Assembly: GCA_947631195.1 (NCBI GenBank) | Contig: CANRKK010000002.1 | Location: 62,001-126,000 of the forward strand | Length of the DNA stretch: 64,000 bases | Origin: an uncultured Clostridia bacterium | GTDB lineage: Bacteria; Bacillota; Clostridia; Christensenellales; Borkfalkiaceae | Reading direction: 5' to 3' | Shown: one piece after another, positions 27,940 to 36,332 of the stretch | Numbering within the stretch: position 1 is the first letter of the stretch | Layout of the letters: each line of letters begins with the position of its first letter | Translations under genes and position numbers: made by a program | Notes under the pieces: generated by a model | What the model saw: only the letters and a program-made list of their open reading frames with translations | Told to the model about the DNA's origin: nothing | Database searches by the model: none

Positions 27940-28737
27940 CTACTTTACGCGCACCGTGTGTATGGTGCCCTGCACTCTTTCGATGGCCTTTGTGTAGCAG
28001 TCCATAAGCGCGTCCACGCGGGTCTGAAGGCTTGTGGGAACCAAATACATTTCTATTCCCATATTTGCGGCCGTTTGGTGTAGGGAGGCGTGCACCGTTA
28101 CCATGTTGCAGGAGGGCAGGCCGTTCAAATCGTTGCCCTCTATAAACAGTATCCGGTTACAAATGCCGACTATCTCCCTTTTTAAAGTGCGGTTATACAT
28201 GTCCACGAGCACGATTTTAAAGTTGTCTTTGCCGAACTTGTTTTCACCCTCGGCTAATACATATTCAAAGTCCTGAAATACCTGAAAAAACAGTGCGTCG
28301 TTTATCTTTGCGTCTACCGCAAGCATGGGAACGTAATTTTCCACTGCGAGTTTGCGGAACTTGTCCTCCTCCATACCGAGGCAGATAATGGCGTCGGCCG
28401 TATCCACGCGCGTGGCTTCGGGCTGGCTGCGCATTATAAGATTTAAACCCCTGCCCTCGAAGGCTTGCCCCAAAAGGCGCAAAAAATCGTAGGTTTCGGC
28501 TTTTTGATATATGGAGTGGCACTTTTCCGTTACAATGATGATATTCCCGCTCTTGCTCAACGCAAAGGACTTGGCCAACCGCGACGGACGGAAATCGTAC
28601 AGGTTTACTATTTGCAACACCTTTCGTCTTGTGGCCTCGCTGTATCTGTCCGAATGTATGCCGTTTATTATGTAGGAAACGGTGGCAACAGATACGCCGG
28701 CCATGCGCGCGATATCCTTTATGGTCATTTTTTCCAT
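27940..28737 (-). CDS. LacI-family transcriptional regulator, short form
   Basis: 265 residues against about 330 usual. The N-terminal helix-turn-helix MTIKDIARMAGVSVATVSYIIN and hinge region YDFRPSRLAKSFALSKSG are intact, so DNA binding is expected. The effector domain is abbreviated: the segment FGKDNFKIVLVDMYNRTLKR replaces the usual GHRRIAFI region, and roughly 70 residues are missing. The start could be 28728 (MTIKD). It lies between the LRR gene and the amylase/mal genes; operators of the matching type at 27860 and 39.1 kb make it the probable local regulator. Confidence 0.88.
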   Translation of the reverse strand: MEKMTIKDIARMAGVSVATVSYIINGIHSDRYSEATRRKVLQIVNLYDFRPSRLAKSFALSKSGNIIIVTEKCHSIYQKAETYDFLRLLGQAFEGRGLNLIMRSQPEATRVDTADAIICLGMEEDKFRKLAVENYVPMLAVDAKINDALFFQVFQDFEYVLAEGENKFGKDNFKIVLVDMYNRTLKREIVGICNRILFIEGNDLNGLPSCNMVTVHASLHQTAANMGIEMYLVPTSLQTRVDALMDCYTKAIERVQGTIHTVRVK

Positions 28738-28909
28738 ATCCGGTCGAGCTTTTACAGCTTAACCCTCCCCGCGCAAAAGGAGGAGGGCAAGCCGTATAAA
28801 AAATGGAGGTTGTCCGCCTTATACGGCGGTTTTTGGAGGCTGCGACCCCCGCTCTCCTCCCCGGAGAGAGGAGAGCAAGGCCGCAGTTTGAAGGAGAAAA
28901 ATGAACTGT
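28738..28909. other. Hairpin-rich spacer between the LRR gene and lacI-type gene
   Basis: Contains CTCTCCTC/GAGGAGAG (28852-28875), a CCGTATA/TATACGG pair (about 28790-28827) and a CCCTCC/GGAGGG pair near 28745-28773. Probably the transcription stop region of the LRR gene; no gene seen. Confidence 0.45.
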
Positions 28910-31900
28910 TTACTCTTTGGGAAGTTCTGACAGCTTTTTGATCTGTCCCGCCCACTTGGCCCAGCCTTCCATGTACTTATCGAACATGGAGTCGGGAACA
29001 TACACTAAGGTATCCTTGGGCAAATCGAACTTGCCTACACGACCACCGGAGCCCGCCAGAGCCTCGCTTGTGCTGTTGATTACAAGCTTTTTGAGCTTAC
29101 TCGTTTGGGGATTTACGAACAGAGGAGCCCAGTTGGCCCTTTCGGATACGATAATCTCTTCAACGCAGTCGGGTAAGAGCTCGGGTGCGGCGGTTGCCCA
29201 GTGAGGGTCGTAAACGTTGTAGTAAACCTTTTTGAAGGTGCAGCCGTCAAATACATGGTTACCGGTGCTTGTGGTAACGCTACTGCTGTCGGCCTCGATA
29301 TCCCAGATATCCAGCCTGAGTTCGGTGAGCTTGCTCAATCCCGAGAACGCATAGTTGCATATCTTGATTTTGGGATCGGCTGCCGAGCTTGTGGAGGGCA
29401 GGGTGAGTTCGGTTATGTTTTCGCAACCCATCAGAACGCCCTTGGATATGGTGGTTATCTTGTTGGTAAACGTAAACGAGGTGAAGCCCTTGCAGTTCTG
29501 GAATGCATACTCCCCTATGGTAGTCAGTTTTTCGGGCAAGGTTACGTTTGCAAGCAACGTGCAGCCGTCAAACGCGTAGCTGCCTATGGAAGTAAGGCTT
29601 TCGGGCAGTTCTATCTTGGCAAGCTTTACGCAGCCCTGGAAGGCGTTTGCGCCTATGGACGTAACGTCTGCGGGGATTGTAATGCTCTCCAGGTTGACGC
29701 AGTTTGCAAATACGCCTGCGGGTATGGTCTTTTGGGCCGTGGGCCAATCGATTTTGGTTATGCCCGAAAGGCCGGAGAGCGCATAACTGCCTATTTCGGT
29801 GAGGCCTGCGGGAAGTTGCAGGTTTGTAAGCTTGGTGCAATCGCGCAGGGCGTTATCCTTGAGCTTGGTTACATTGCCCAAACCTATTTCGGTTACGCCC
29901 GTGCCTGCGAACAGACCGCCGAGCTCGGTTACGTCGGCAGGAAGATTTACCTTGCCTGTGAGATTTTCGTTTCCGCTGAACGCGTTGGAGCTGTTTTTGA
30001 TGAGTTCGGCCGTCGGGTCGATGGTTCCCCAATCGCCCGTAAAGTCGCTGCCGGCAAAGGCTTCGGCGCCCAAAGATTTAAGGCTTGTGGGGAACTTGGT
30101 TATGGTTCCGCTGAAAGTACTTGCCTTGAACGCGTTTGCGCCTACCGATTCAAGCCCGTCGTAGAACTCCCAACCGCTATCGAACGTGCAGGCAGCAAAG
30201 GCCGAAGTTCCTATTGTCTTAACCGTCTTGGGTACGTTGTACGCGCCCGTGAGGGTAAGTTTTACAAATGCGCTGTTGCCTATATCTTCAAGCGCGGTGC
30301 AGTTCCAGGTTATGGAGTTGACGGACGTTGTGTTGCCGAACGCCTGTACGCCTATGGAGGTGAGGCCCTTGCCCATTGTAAGGGCTATTTTGCCGCCCTC
30401 GGCCGAGGTTGTAAGGGTGTTGAACGCCTTTTCGCCTATGGTCTGTACGGAATCGGGTATGGCGTAGGTTGCGCTGTCTATTTTTATGTTATAGAAAGCC
30501 TGCTTGCCTATGGTCTGCAACGTTGAAGGCAGTTTGTTGAAGTTATTGGTGTAGTATGCCGAATAGAACGCATTGTCGCCTATGGTAACAAGACCGTCGT
30601 TAAGGGTTATATTGCAGCTGCGCAAATCGCTGAACGCATTTGCGGATATGGTCTTTACGTTTGCAGGTATCACAAGCGTTTTGAGCGACGAGAAGTTTGA
30701 CATTACATATGAAGGTATCGTCTCAACGGTGTCGCCTATGGTGAGGTCGCTTATCTTACAGTTGTAGAACGGATACTTGCTCGTCGAGGACGTTGCGCCC
30801 GTGTATGTGGCGGATTTTGCATTCCAAACGAGTTTGGTTATGGCCGACGTATAGAACGCACATTCGCCAATCTCCTGCAAGGAGGCGGGAATGGTTATTG
30901 AGGCAATTTTATTTTTGCCGCCGCTTTGGTTACCAAAGGCATATCTGCCTATCTTTTGAACTCCGTTGCCCAACTCTACGGTGGTAAGGTTATCCATCCT
31001 GGTGCAGGCAAACTCGTCAATTTCCTTAACCGTATCGGAAATTACTACCGTCTTGGCATTACTATATGCAAATATACCTAAGGGCAGGCGTTCTACGCCG
31101 TCCGCAACGGTTATCTTTTCCAGCCTCTTCAGGTTGGTGTAGCTGAAACTACCGCCGTAGGCGCTGCCGTCCTTATACTTTTTGGAGCCGAATACCAGCT
31201 CGGTAACGTTGATGAGCGCGGTGGCGTCGTTGGCGGATATGGACCACTTTTCAACGTTTTCGGATACGGTTATTTTGTTGACTATTATGTTGCTGCCCGT
31301 GATGCCCGCAAAGGCGTCTTTTTCTATTACCTTTACTTCTGTGGGGATAATCACATGGTGGGTTTCCGCAACTTCCTTATCGTTTTTAACGCGGTAGGAA
31401 AGCAGCGTGCCGTTTTCGTCCACTATCCACGCCCTTGTATCGGAGGGGTCGGTGAGCTTTAAGGAGAGTTCCTTCCAGCCCTCGGCGGCCGTATATGCGG
31501 CAAGTTTGCCCTCGGGCACGTTGATGGTGGTGATTGTTTCGGGAAGGGTATCGTTGAGCGCGGGAGGGGTTTGGGCCTCTACGTTGAGTATGTTGAGCAC
31601 GGTGCCCTGGAACCTGCTGGATTCGTACGCTACCTCCGCAAACGCGCCCTCCGCTATGGTGGTTACGTCTGCGCCGATTGTAAACGACGTGTACTTTTTG
31701 GCGCCGGGTATAAATACCAGCGTATCGCCCTTCTTGTTGTATACAACGCTGTCTACGGCCTTTAAGTAGGGGTTGCCGTCAACTACGGTTATGTTGCTTA
31801 CCGAGCGCAGAACGGCCGAGCCTATGCTCTGAACCTTTTCGTTGAGCTCTATGGAGCCCGAAGTGCTGAGGTACATCACCAGCTTGCCGCTTTCGTCTAC

Positions 31901-34900
31901 AACAAGGCCCTTTGCGTCGAGTTCGTTGTCGTAAACGAACATCCAGGTGCCGTTAAAGGCGTCTTTTGCCCACTTGGTGTTGTACGCTTCCTTTGCGCCC
32001 TCGGGAATTACTACGCCGTATATGCTGGCTGTGCTGCCGAACGCGCCCTTATCGATTGTTACGCCGTCAAGCGAGTCGGCCGTGTAGGCAAGGTGTACCT
32101 TTTTGGCCATTGCGCTGTTGGCTTTGAGCTGTTTAACGGTAGTCGGGATATAAACGTCGCTTATAAGCCCCTCTATGCCGTCTATCTCGGTTATGCCCTC
32201 CTCATAGCGGATGGAATTTATCGGGCCCAAATTGGAGAAACCGCTTCTGGTTATTATTTTGATATTGCCGCCGAAAACTATGTCGGTTATCTTTTGGCAA
32301 TAGCTGAACGCCGAGGGAGCGTTGAATTCTTCGCCGAAACTCTGGCCGATTTCTATCTTGCCCGCGATATTGGTGTGCTCAAACGCATAGTTGCCTATCT
32401 TGTTGAGTTTTTGGTTGAACTGCGGGTTCCTTACGTTGTCCATATAGCAATAGCTGAACGCATAGTCGCCTATGGAAGTGAACACCGACAGATCGAGGGA
32501 TTTAACGGCGTTGCACTCGTGGAATGCGTGGTTGCCCGCCGCCAGCTCCACTCCCTCCGCAAAGGTTATTTTGCTGAGCTTTATGGCGCGCGCAAACGCG
32601 AAGTCGGGGATTTCTTTGAGCTTGGTGCTCTTTATCTCCAGGGTGGTGAGGTTCTGCAGGCCCTTTTCGGTGCTCTGCTCGGTTACTGCGGTGCCCGGAT
32701 AGGTGAACGCCGCGCCGATGGAGGTGCAGTTTTCGCCGATTATTATGGACGTGCCGCCGTATTTGATCATTGCGCGCTCGCCGAATACCTCTATATTTGA
32801 AGTATCATAGGTTACGGGCAGGCAGGCAAGGCCGTAGCGGCCGACCTTCTTCAAGCCGGGCGCAAGGAAAGTGGTTACCTTGGAAAGGCCCGTGCTGTTG
32901 GCCACGGTGTAAACCCAATCGTCGGCCAGCTCTTCAACGGAAACGCCCAAATCCACCCTTGTGAGGCCCGTGGACAGGAAGCTGCCCGTGGGGATAACTT
33001 TGAGGCCCTTGCCCTCTGCCGATTTAACGGTGAGTTCGGTTAACTTCGAGCAACCGTCAAAGGCGTGCTCTTTGAGGCCTTCCTCCTCCATCGTTTCGGG
33101 CAAAACAACCTTCATTGTGGCGCCCGAGCAGCCCGCAAAGGCGTACTCGCCTATCGATTTGAGGGCGGTGAGCTTGGAGAAATCCACGCTTGTTATGCCC
33201 GTGAGGCCGCGGAAGGCGTCTTTGCCTATCGTCTCCAACGTGGCGGGAAGTGCCACATCGCCCTTGAGCGAGGAGCCCTTAAAGGCGTTGTCGCCTATGG
33301 ATGTGAGCTTTTCGTTAAATTCAATAGCCACGAGATTGGTTTGGTTTGCGAACGCGTCCGCGCCGATGGCCGTTACGTTTTCGGGAACTTTAAGGGTGTA
33401 GTTTTCGGGCATTTCGCCTTTGTAGCTCGTGAGGGTGGTGCCCGAAACAATCAGGCCCTCCTGCGATTCGAGCCAGTTGGTATAATAGGGAGTGTCCTCT
33501 ATGGCGTGGTCGCCCATGTCCGAAACGGCGTCGATGCCCGAGATCGTCTGCAACTTGGAGCAGTCGTTAAAGGCATATGCGCCAACCGAGGTAACGCCCG
33601 CGGGAATTGTGATTGAAGTTATGTTTTTGTTGCCCTTTACAAAATATGCGGGAACTGCCTTTACGCCCGAGCCTATTTCAACCTTGCTTGCGTTGAGGAA
33701 TATGGCTTCCGTGCCCGAATATGTTGCGTTTACTGCATTGTAGTTCACCGTGGCGAGATCTGCGCAATCCGCAAAGGCGTCGGAACCGATAACGGTAACT
33801 TTTTGGGGTATGGTAACCGAGGTTATGGGCGTGCCGTAGAAGGCCTCCGCGCCGATCTCTGTGAGGTTGGCGGGCAGCTCGAGCGCACCGGTAAGCCCCG
33901 TGCCGCGGAAAGCGGCCATGCCTATGGTCTGCACGTCGGCGTCGAAAGTTACTTTTTTGAGGGCCGATACGCCGTAGAACAGGTTGGCGGGAACATTTTT
34001 AACACCCGCGCCTATTTCAACTTCGGCGAGCGAAGCGCAACCTGCGAATACGAGGCCGGCGATGGAGGTGTCCCCCACTTCGACCGCGTTGTATACAACT
34101 TTGGTGAGCGCGCTGCTCTGGAACGCGCCCGCGCCCAACGTTTTAACCGAGCCCGCGATCGTAAACTCTTTGAGGCCTACGCCGCGGAAGGCCTGCGCGC
34201 CTATGGAGGTTATAACGCCCTTGGAGGTGTAGTCGGTGAGGGACGAAAGTCCGTCGAACGCCCCCGCGGGAATTTCGGATATGCCGCTGCCCAAAACAAC
34301 CTTTTTGAGCCCCGTGAGCTTTTTGGTGAGGTTGGTGGGTATTGTTGTTACGCCGTCGCCGAAGGTGAGGGAAACTTCGCCCGAAACGCCGTCGAACGCA
34401 AGTTGGTCCACTTCGCCGTTGGCGTTGTATTCCAGCGTTTTGATGCCTGCGCCATTAAAAGCGTTGGAGCCGATCGTGAGCACGCCCGAGCCGATTTTTA
34501 CGTCGGCCAGCGCCGTACAACCCGAAAAAGCCTTGTCGTTTACGGCGGTAACGGAGTTGGGCAAGTCTATCGCTTTGAGGGCCGTGCAACCCGCAAAAGC
34601 CGAGTTGCCCACTGCCTTTAACGTTTGGGGCAAACTTACCGTTTGAAGTTTTTTGAGGTTTTCAAAGGCGTTTGCGGCTATGCCGAGGGTGTCCTCCGAT
34701 ACGGTAACGGAGACGTCGTCGCCGACATATTTAAACAGACAGCTGCCCAAATAGTTTGCGCCCGACTTTAAGCCCGCTACCCACTTGGTGCCGAAGAATG
34801 CGTTGGAGCCTATTGTCTCCACTCCCTCTGCGCCCTCTACCGATTGCAGGTTTTGGGCGTTGCGGAAGGCCTGCTGGCCTATTACCTTTATTGTAGAGGG

Positions 34901-35428
34901 AATGAATATGCTCTTTATTGCAGTGTTGCTTTGGAAGCCCGTTACGGCTATTTCGGTTACGTTTTTATCCTCGTGTCTGGAGGGGAATATTACCTCCTCC
35001 GGCAGGGTCTGGCCCAATTTGAGCTTGATTGAATAGGACCCGTCCTTTAAGGCGACAAAGTCAAAGTATGTATCGGCCGTGGCGTCCTTTATCTTCCATG
35101 CGGCATGCAACTCTGTGTTCGCGGAAACGGTGTCAGAGTCGAAGTCCCATTTTTGCGTGCAGTCGTCGTCCTTGTACCAACCGTCAAACGTGTAGCCGCC
35201 CTTGGTGGGCGCTGCAGGCTCGGTTATCTTGCCGCCCTTTTTAACCGTTTGGGAAGGAACGTCCGTGCCCCCGTTTGTATCGAACGAAACGGTATATTGC
35301 GTTTCTTCGGCGGGAGGGGGAGTTGGCGTGTTGGGATTTTGTTCGTTATTGCAGCCTGCGGCTATGCCCGCTACCGCGGATGCGCCGAAAATGCTGACTA
35401 ATAAAACCACTAATTTTTTGTTTTTCAT
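28910..35428 (-). CDS. Giant BspA-type leucine-rich repeat lipoprotein
   Basis: 2172 residues. The signal peptide ends IAAGC (Cys26 lipidated). An InlB-type B-repeat (about 45-112, FDTNGGTDVPSQ...GGYTFDGWYKDDD) is followed by dozens of BspA/LRR_5 repeats of the form IPxxVxxIGxxAFxxCxxL, with a short non-repeat interruption near residues 1210-1420. Such proteins sit on the cell surface and bind host or polysaccharide ligands. GGAGGAAAAAT precedes the ATG. It is embedded in the starch locus, so binding of starch granules or host surfaces are both reasonable but unproven. Confidence 0.93.
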   Translation of the reverse strand: MKNKKLVVLLVSIFGASAVAGIAAGCNNEQNPNTPTPPPAEETQYTVSFDTNGGTDVPSQTVKKGGKITEPAAPTKGGYTFDGWYKDDDCTQKWDFDSDTVSANTELHAAWKIKDATADTYFDFVALKDGSYSIKLKLGQTLPEEVIFPSRHEDKNVTEIAVTGFQSNTAIKSIFIPSTIKVIGQQAFRNAQNLQSVEGAEGVETIGSNAFFGTKWVAGLKSGANYLGSCLFKYVGDDVSVTVSEDTLGIAANAFENLKKLQTVSLPQTLKAVGNSAFAGCTALKAIDLPNSVTAVNDKAFSGCTALADVKIGSGVLTIGSNAFNGAGIKTLEYNANGEVDQLAFDGVSGEVSLTFGDGVTTIPTNLTKKLTGLKKVVLGSGISEIPAGAFDGLSSLTDYTSKGVITSIGAQAFRGVGLKEFTIAGSVKTLGAGAFQSSALTKVVYNAVEVGDTSIAGLVFAGCASLAEVEIGAGVKNVPANLFYGVSALKKVTFDADVQTIGMAAFRGTGLTGALELPANLTEIGAEAFYGTPITSVTIPQKVTVIGSDAFADCADLATVNYNAVNATYSGTEAIFLNASKVEIGSGVKAVPAYFVKGNKNITSITIPAGVTSVGAYAFNDCSKLQTISGIDAVSDMGDHAIEDTPYYTNWLESQEGLIVSGTTLTSYKGEMPENYTLKVPENVTAIGADAFANQTNLVAIEFNEKLTSIGDNAFKGSSLKGDVALPATLETIGKDAFRGLTGITSVDFSKLTALKSIGEYAFAGCSGATMKVVLPETMEEEGLKEHAFDGCSKLTELTVKSAEGKGLKVIPTGSFLSTGLTRVDLGVSVEELADDWVYTVANSTGLSKVTTFLAPGLKKVGRYGLACLPVTYDTSNIEVFGERAMIKYGGTSIIIGENCTSIGAAFTYPGTAVTEQSTEKGLQNLTTLEIKSTKLKEIPDFAFARAIKLSKITFAEGVELAAGNHAFHECNAVKSLDLSVFTSIGDYAFSYCYMDNVRNPQFNQKLNKIGNYAFEHTNIAGKIEIGQSFGEEFNAPSAFSYCQKITDIVFGGNIKIITRSGFSNLGPINSIRYEEGITEIDGIEGLISDVYIPTTVKQLKANSAMAKKVHLAYTADSLDGVTIDKGAFGSTASIYGVVIPEGAKEAYNTKWAKDAFNGTWMFVYDNELDAKGLVVDESGKLVMYLSTSGSIELNEKVQSIGSAVLRSVSNITVVDGNPYLKAVDSVVYNKKGDTLVFIPGAKKYTSFTIGADVTTIAEGAFAEVAYESSRFQGTVLNILNVEAQTPPALNDTLPETITTINVPEGKLAAYTAAEGWKELSLKLTDPSDTRAWIVDENGTLLSYRVKNDKEVAETHHVIIPTEVKVIEKDAFAGITGSNIIVNKITVSENVEKWSISANDATALINVTELVFGSKKYKDGSAYGGSFSYTNLKRLEKITVADGVERLPLGIFAYSNAKTVVISDTVKEIDEFACTRMDNLTTVELGNGVQKIGRYAFGNQSGGKNKIASITIPASLQEIGECAFYTSAITKLVWNAKSATYTGATSSTSKYPFYNCKISDLTIGDTVETIPSYVMSNFSSLKTLVIPANVKTISANAFSDLRSCNITLNDGLVTIGDNAFYSAYYTNNFNKLPSTLQTIGKQAFYNIKIDSATYAIPDSVQTIGEKAFNTLTTSAEGGKIALTMGKGLTSIGVQAFGNTTSVNSITWNCTALEDIGNSAFVKLTLTGAYNVPKTVKTIGTSAFAACTFDSGWEFYDGLESVGANAFKASTFSGTITKFPTSLKSLGAEAFAGSDFTGDWGTIDPTAELIKNSSNAFSGNENLTGKVNLPADVTELGGLFAGTGVTEIGLGNVTKLKDNALRDCTKLTNLQLPAGLTEIGSYALSGLSGITKIDWPTAQKTIPAGVFANCVNLESITIPADVTSIGANAFQGCVKLAKIELPESLTSIGSYAFDGCTLLANVTLPEKLTTIGEYAFQNCKGFTSFTFTNKITTISKGVLMGCENITELTLPSTSSAADPKIKICNYAFSGLSKLTELRLDIWDIEADSSSVTTSTGNHVFDGCTFKKVYYNVYDPHWATAAPELLPDCVEEIIVSERANWAPLFVNPQTSKLKKLVINSTSEALAGSGGRVGKFDLPKDTLVYVPDSMFDKYMEGWAKWAGQIKKLSELPKE

Positions 35429-35444
35429 TTATTTTTCCTCCTGA

Positions 35445-36320
35445 TTAATCCTGTGGTTCCATATATACGGTCATCCAGCCGCCTGCATCATAAAATTTGA
35501 TGTAGATTCTGAAATGCCTTGTGTCGTTTACGGCATACTTGAACATGGGTTCGCCTCTGCCGGGCGCGGTATAGTCGCCGCCGCCCGCAAGGAACGAGCC
35601 GGTGTGGTTGTTGCCGCTGGATTCAAACTGAACGCCGCGCTTGCCGTTTGCGAGTATGGGCGCTATCTGGTGTTTCCTTGACCCGCCCAAACCGACGGTG
35701 TAAACGGTTACTTCGTCGCCGTAGCTCAGTTCAAACCACTCGTTATAAAGCTGTACGGGTGCGCCGTAATCAAATTGGTAAGCCGAGCTTACGTCGGTGC
35801 CCGAAACGAACAGCGTTACTCTTTCGGTTTCGCCCGTGGCCGCACGCTTTATCGACATGTAGTGGTTGGGCAGTATTATAGTTTCATCGTCCGCAGGGAC
35901 GGGGTCCTTGGGCTGGGAGAGGTCGGCGCGCCAATCGGCGTACAGATATGTAACTCCGCTTCCCTCGGGCACGGTGGCATAATATGTAACCGTGGCGTCC
36001 TCTATGGTCCACCAGCCGTTAAAGGAATAGTCGTTGCCGTCTTTGTCCTTTCTGTTGCCAACGGCGGCGGGAAGTTCCTCACCCGCAGCCAGCGTGCAAC
36101 GGTATGCGTTGGGAACGTGTATCTGTGCGCACTCCTCATCGCTGAGTTTTTCGGCGCCGGACGGCACGGTGTAGCACACCGTCTGGCCGCCCTCTTGGTA
36201 TGTGCCGGGCACAAGATATACCGTGGACGCGTCCTGTTCTGCGCTTGCGGCAAAACTTGCCCCCGCGCCGAGACCCGCGCACACTACTCCCGTCATCAAA
36301 ATAGCTAAAAGTTTTTTCAT
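35445..36320 (-). CDS. Secreted hypothetical protein of the starch locus
   Basis: 291 residues. Signal peptide ending in ASFAASA, no lipobox. The central part YSFNGWWTIEDATVTYYATV...YLYADWRADL resembles the InlB B-repeat type seen in its neighbours, and the C-terminal part with NHTGSFLAGGGDYTAPG and YIKFYDAGGWMTVYME looks like a beta-sandwich carbohydrate-binding module. Function is not recognised; location between a secreted amylase and a surface LRR protein suggests glucan binding. AGGAGGGAC precedes the ATG. Confidence 0.75.
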   Translation of the reverse strand: MKKLLAILMTGVVCAGLGAGASFAASAEQDASTVYLVPGTYQEGGQTVCYTVPSGAEKLSDEECAQIHVPNAYRCTLAAGEELPAAVGNRKDKDGNDYSFNGWWTIEDATVTYYATVPEGSGVTYLYADWRADLSQPKDPVPADDETIILPNHYMSIKRAATGETERVTLFVSGTDVSSAYQFDYGAPVQLYNEWFELSYGDEVTVYTVGLGGSRKHQIAPILANGKRGVQFESSGNNHTGSFLAGGGDYTAPGRGEPMFKYAVNDTRHFRIYIKFYDAGGWMTVYMEPQD

Positions 36321-36332
36321 GTGAGTCCCTCC

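Noticed and set aside
29201-30526. 441-residue plus-strand open frame
   Set aside because: Antisense to the LRR gene; the repeats of the real gene keep the opposite strand open.
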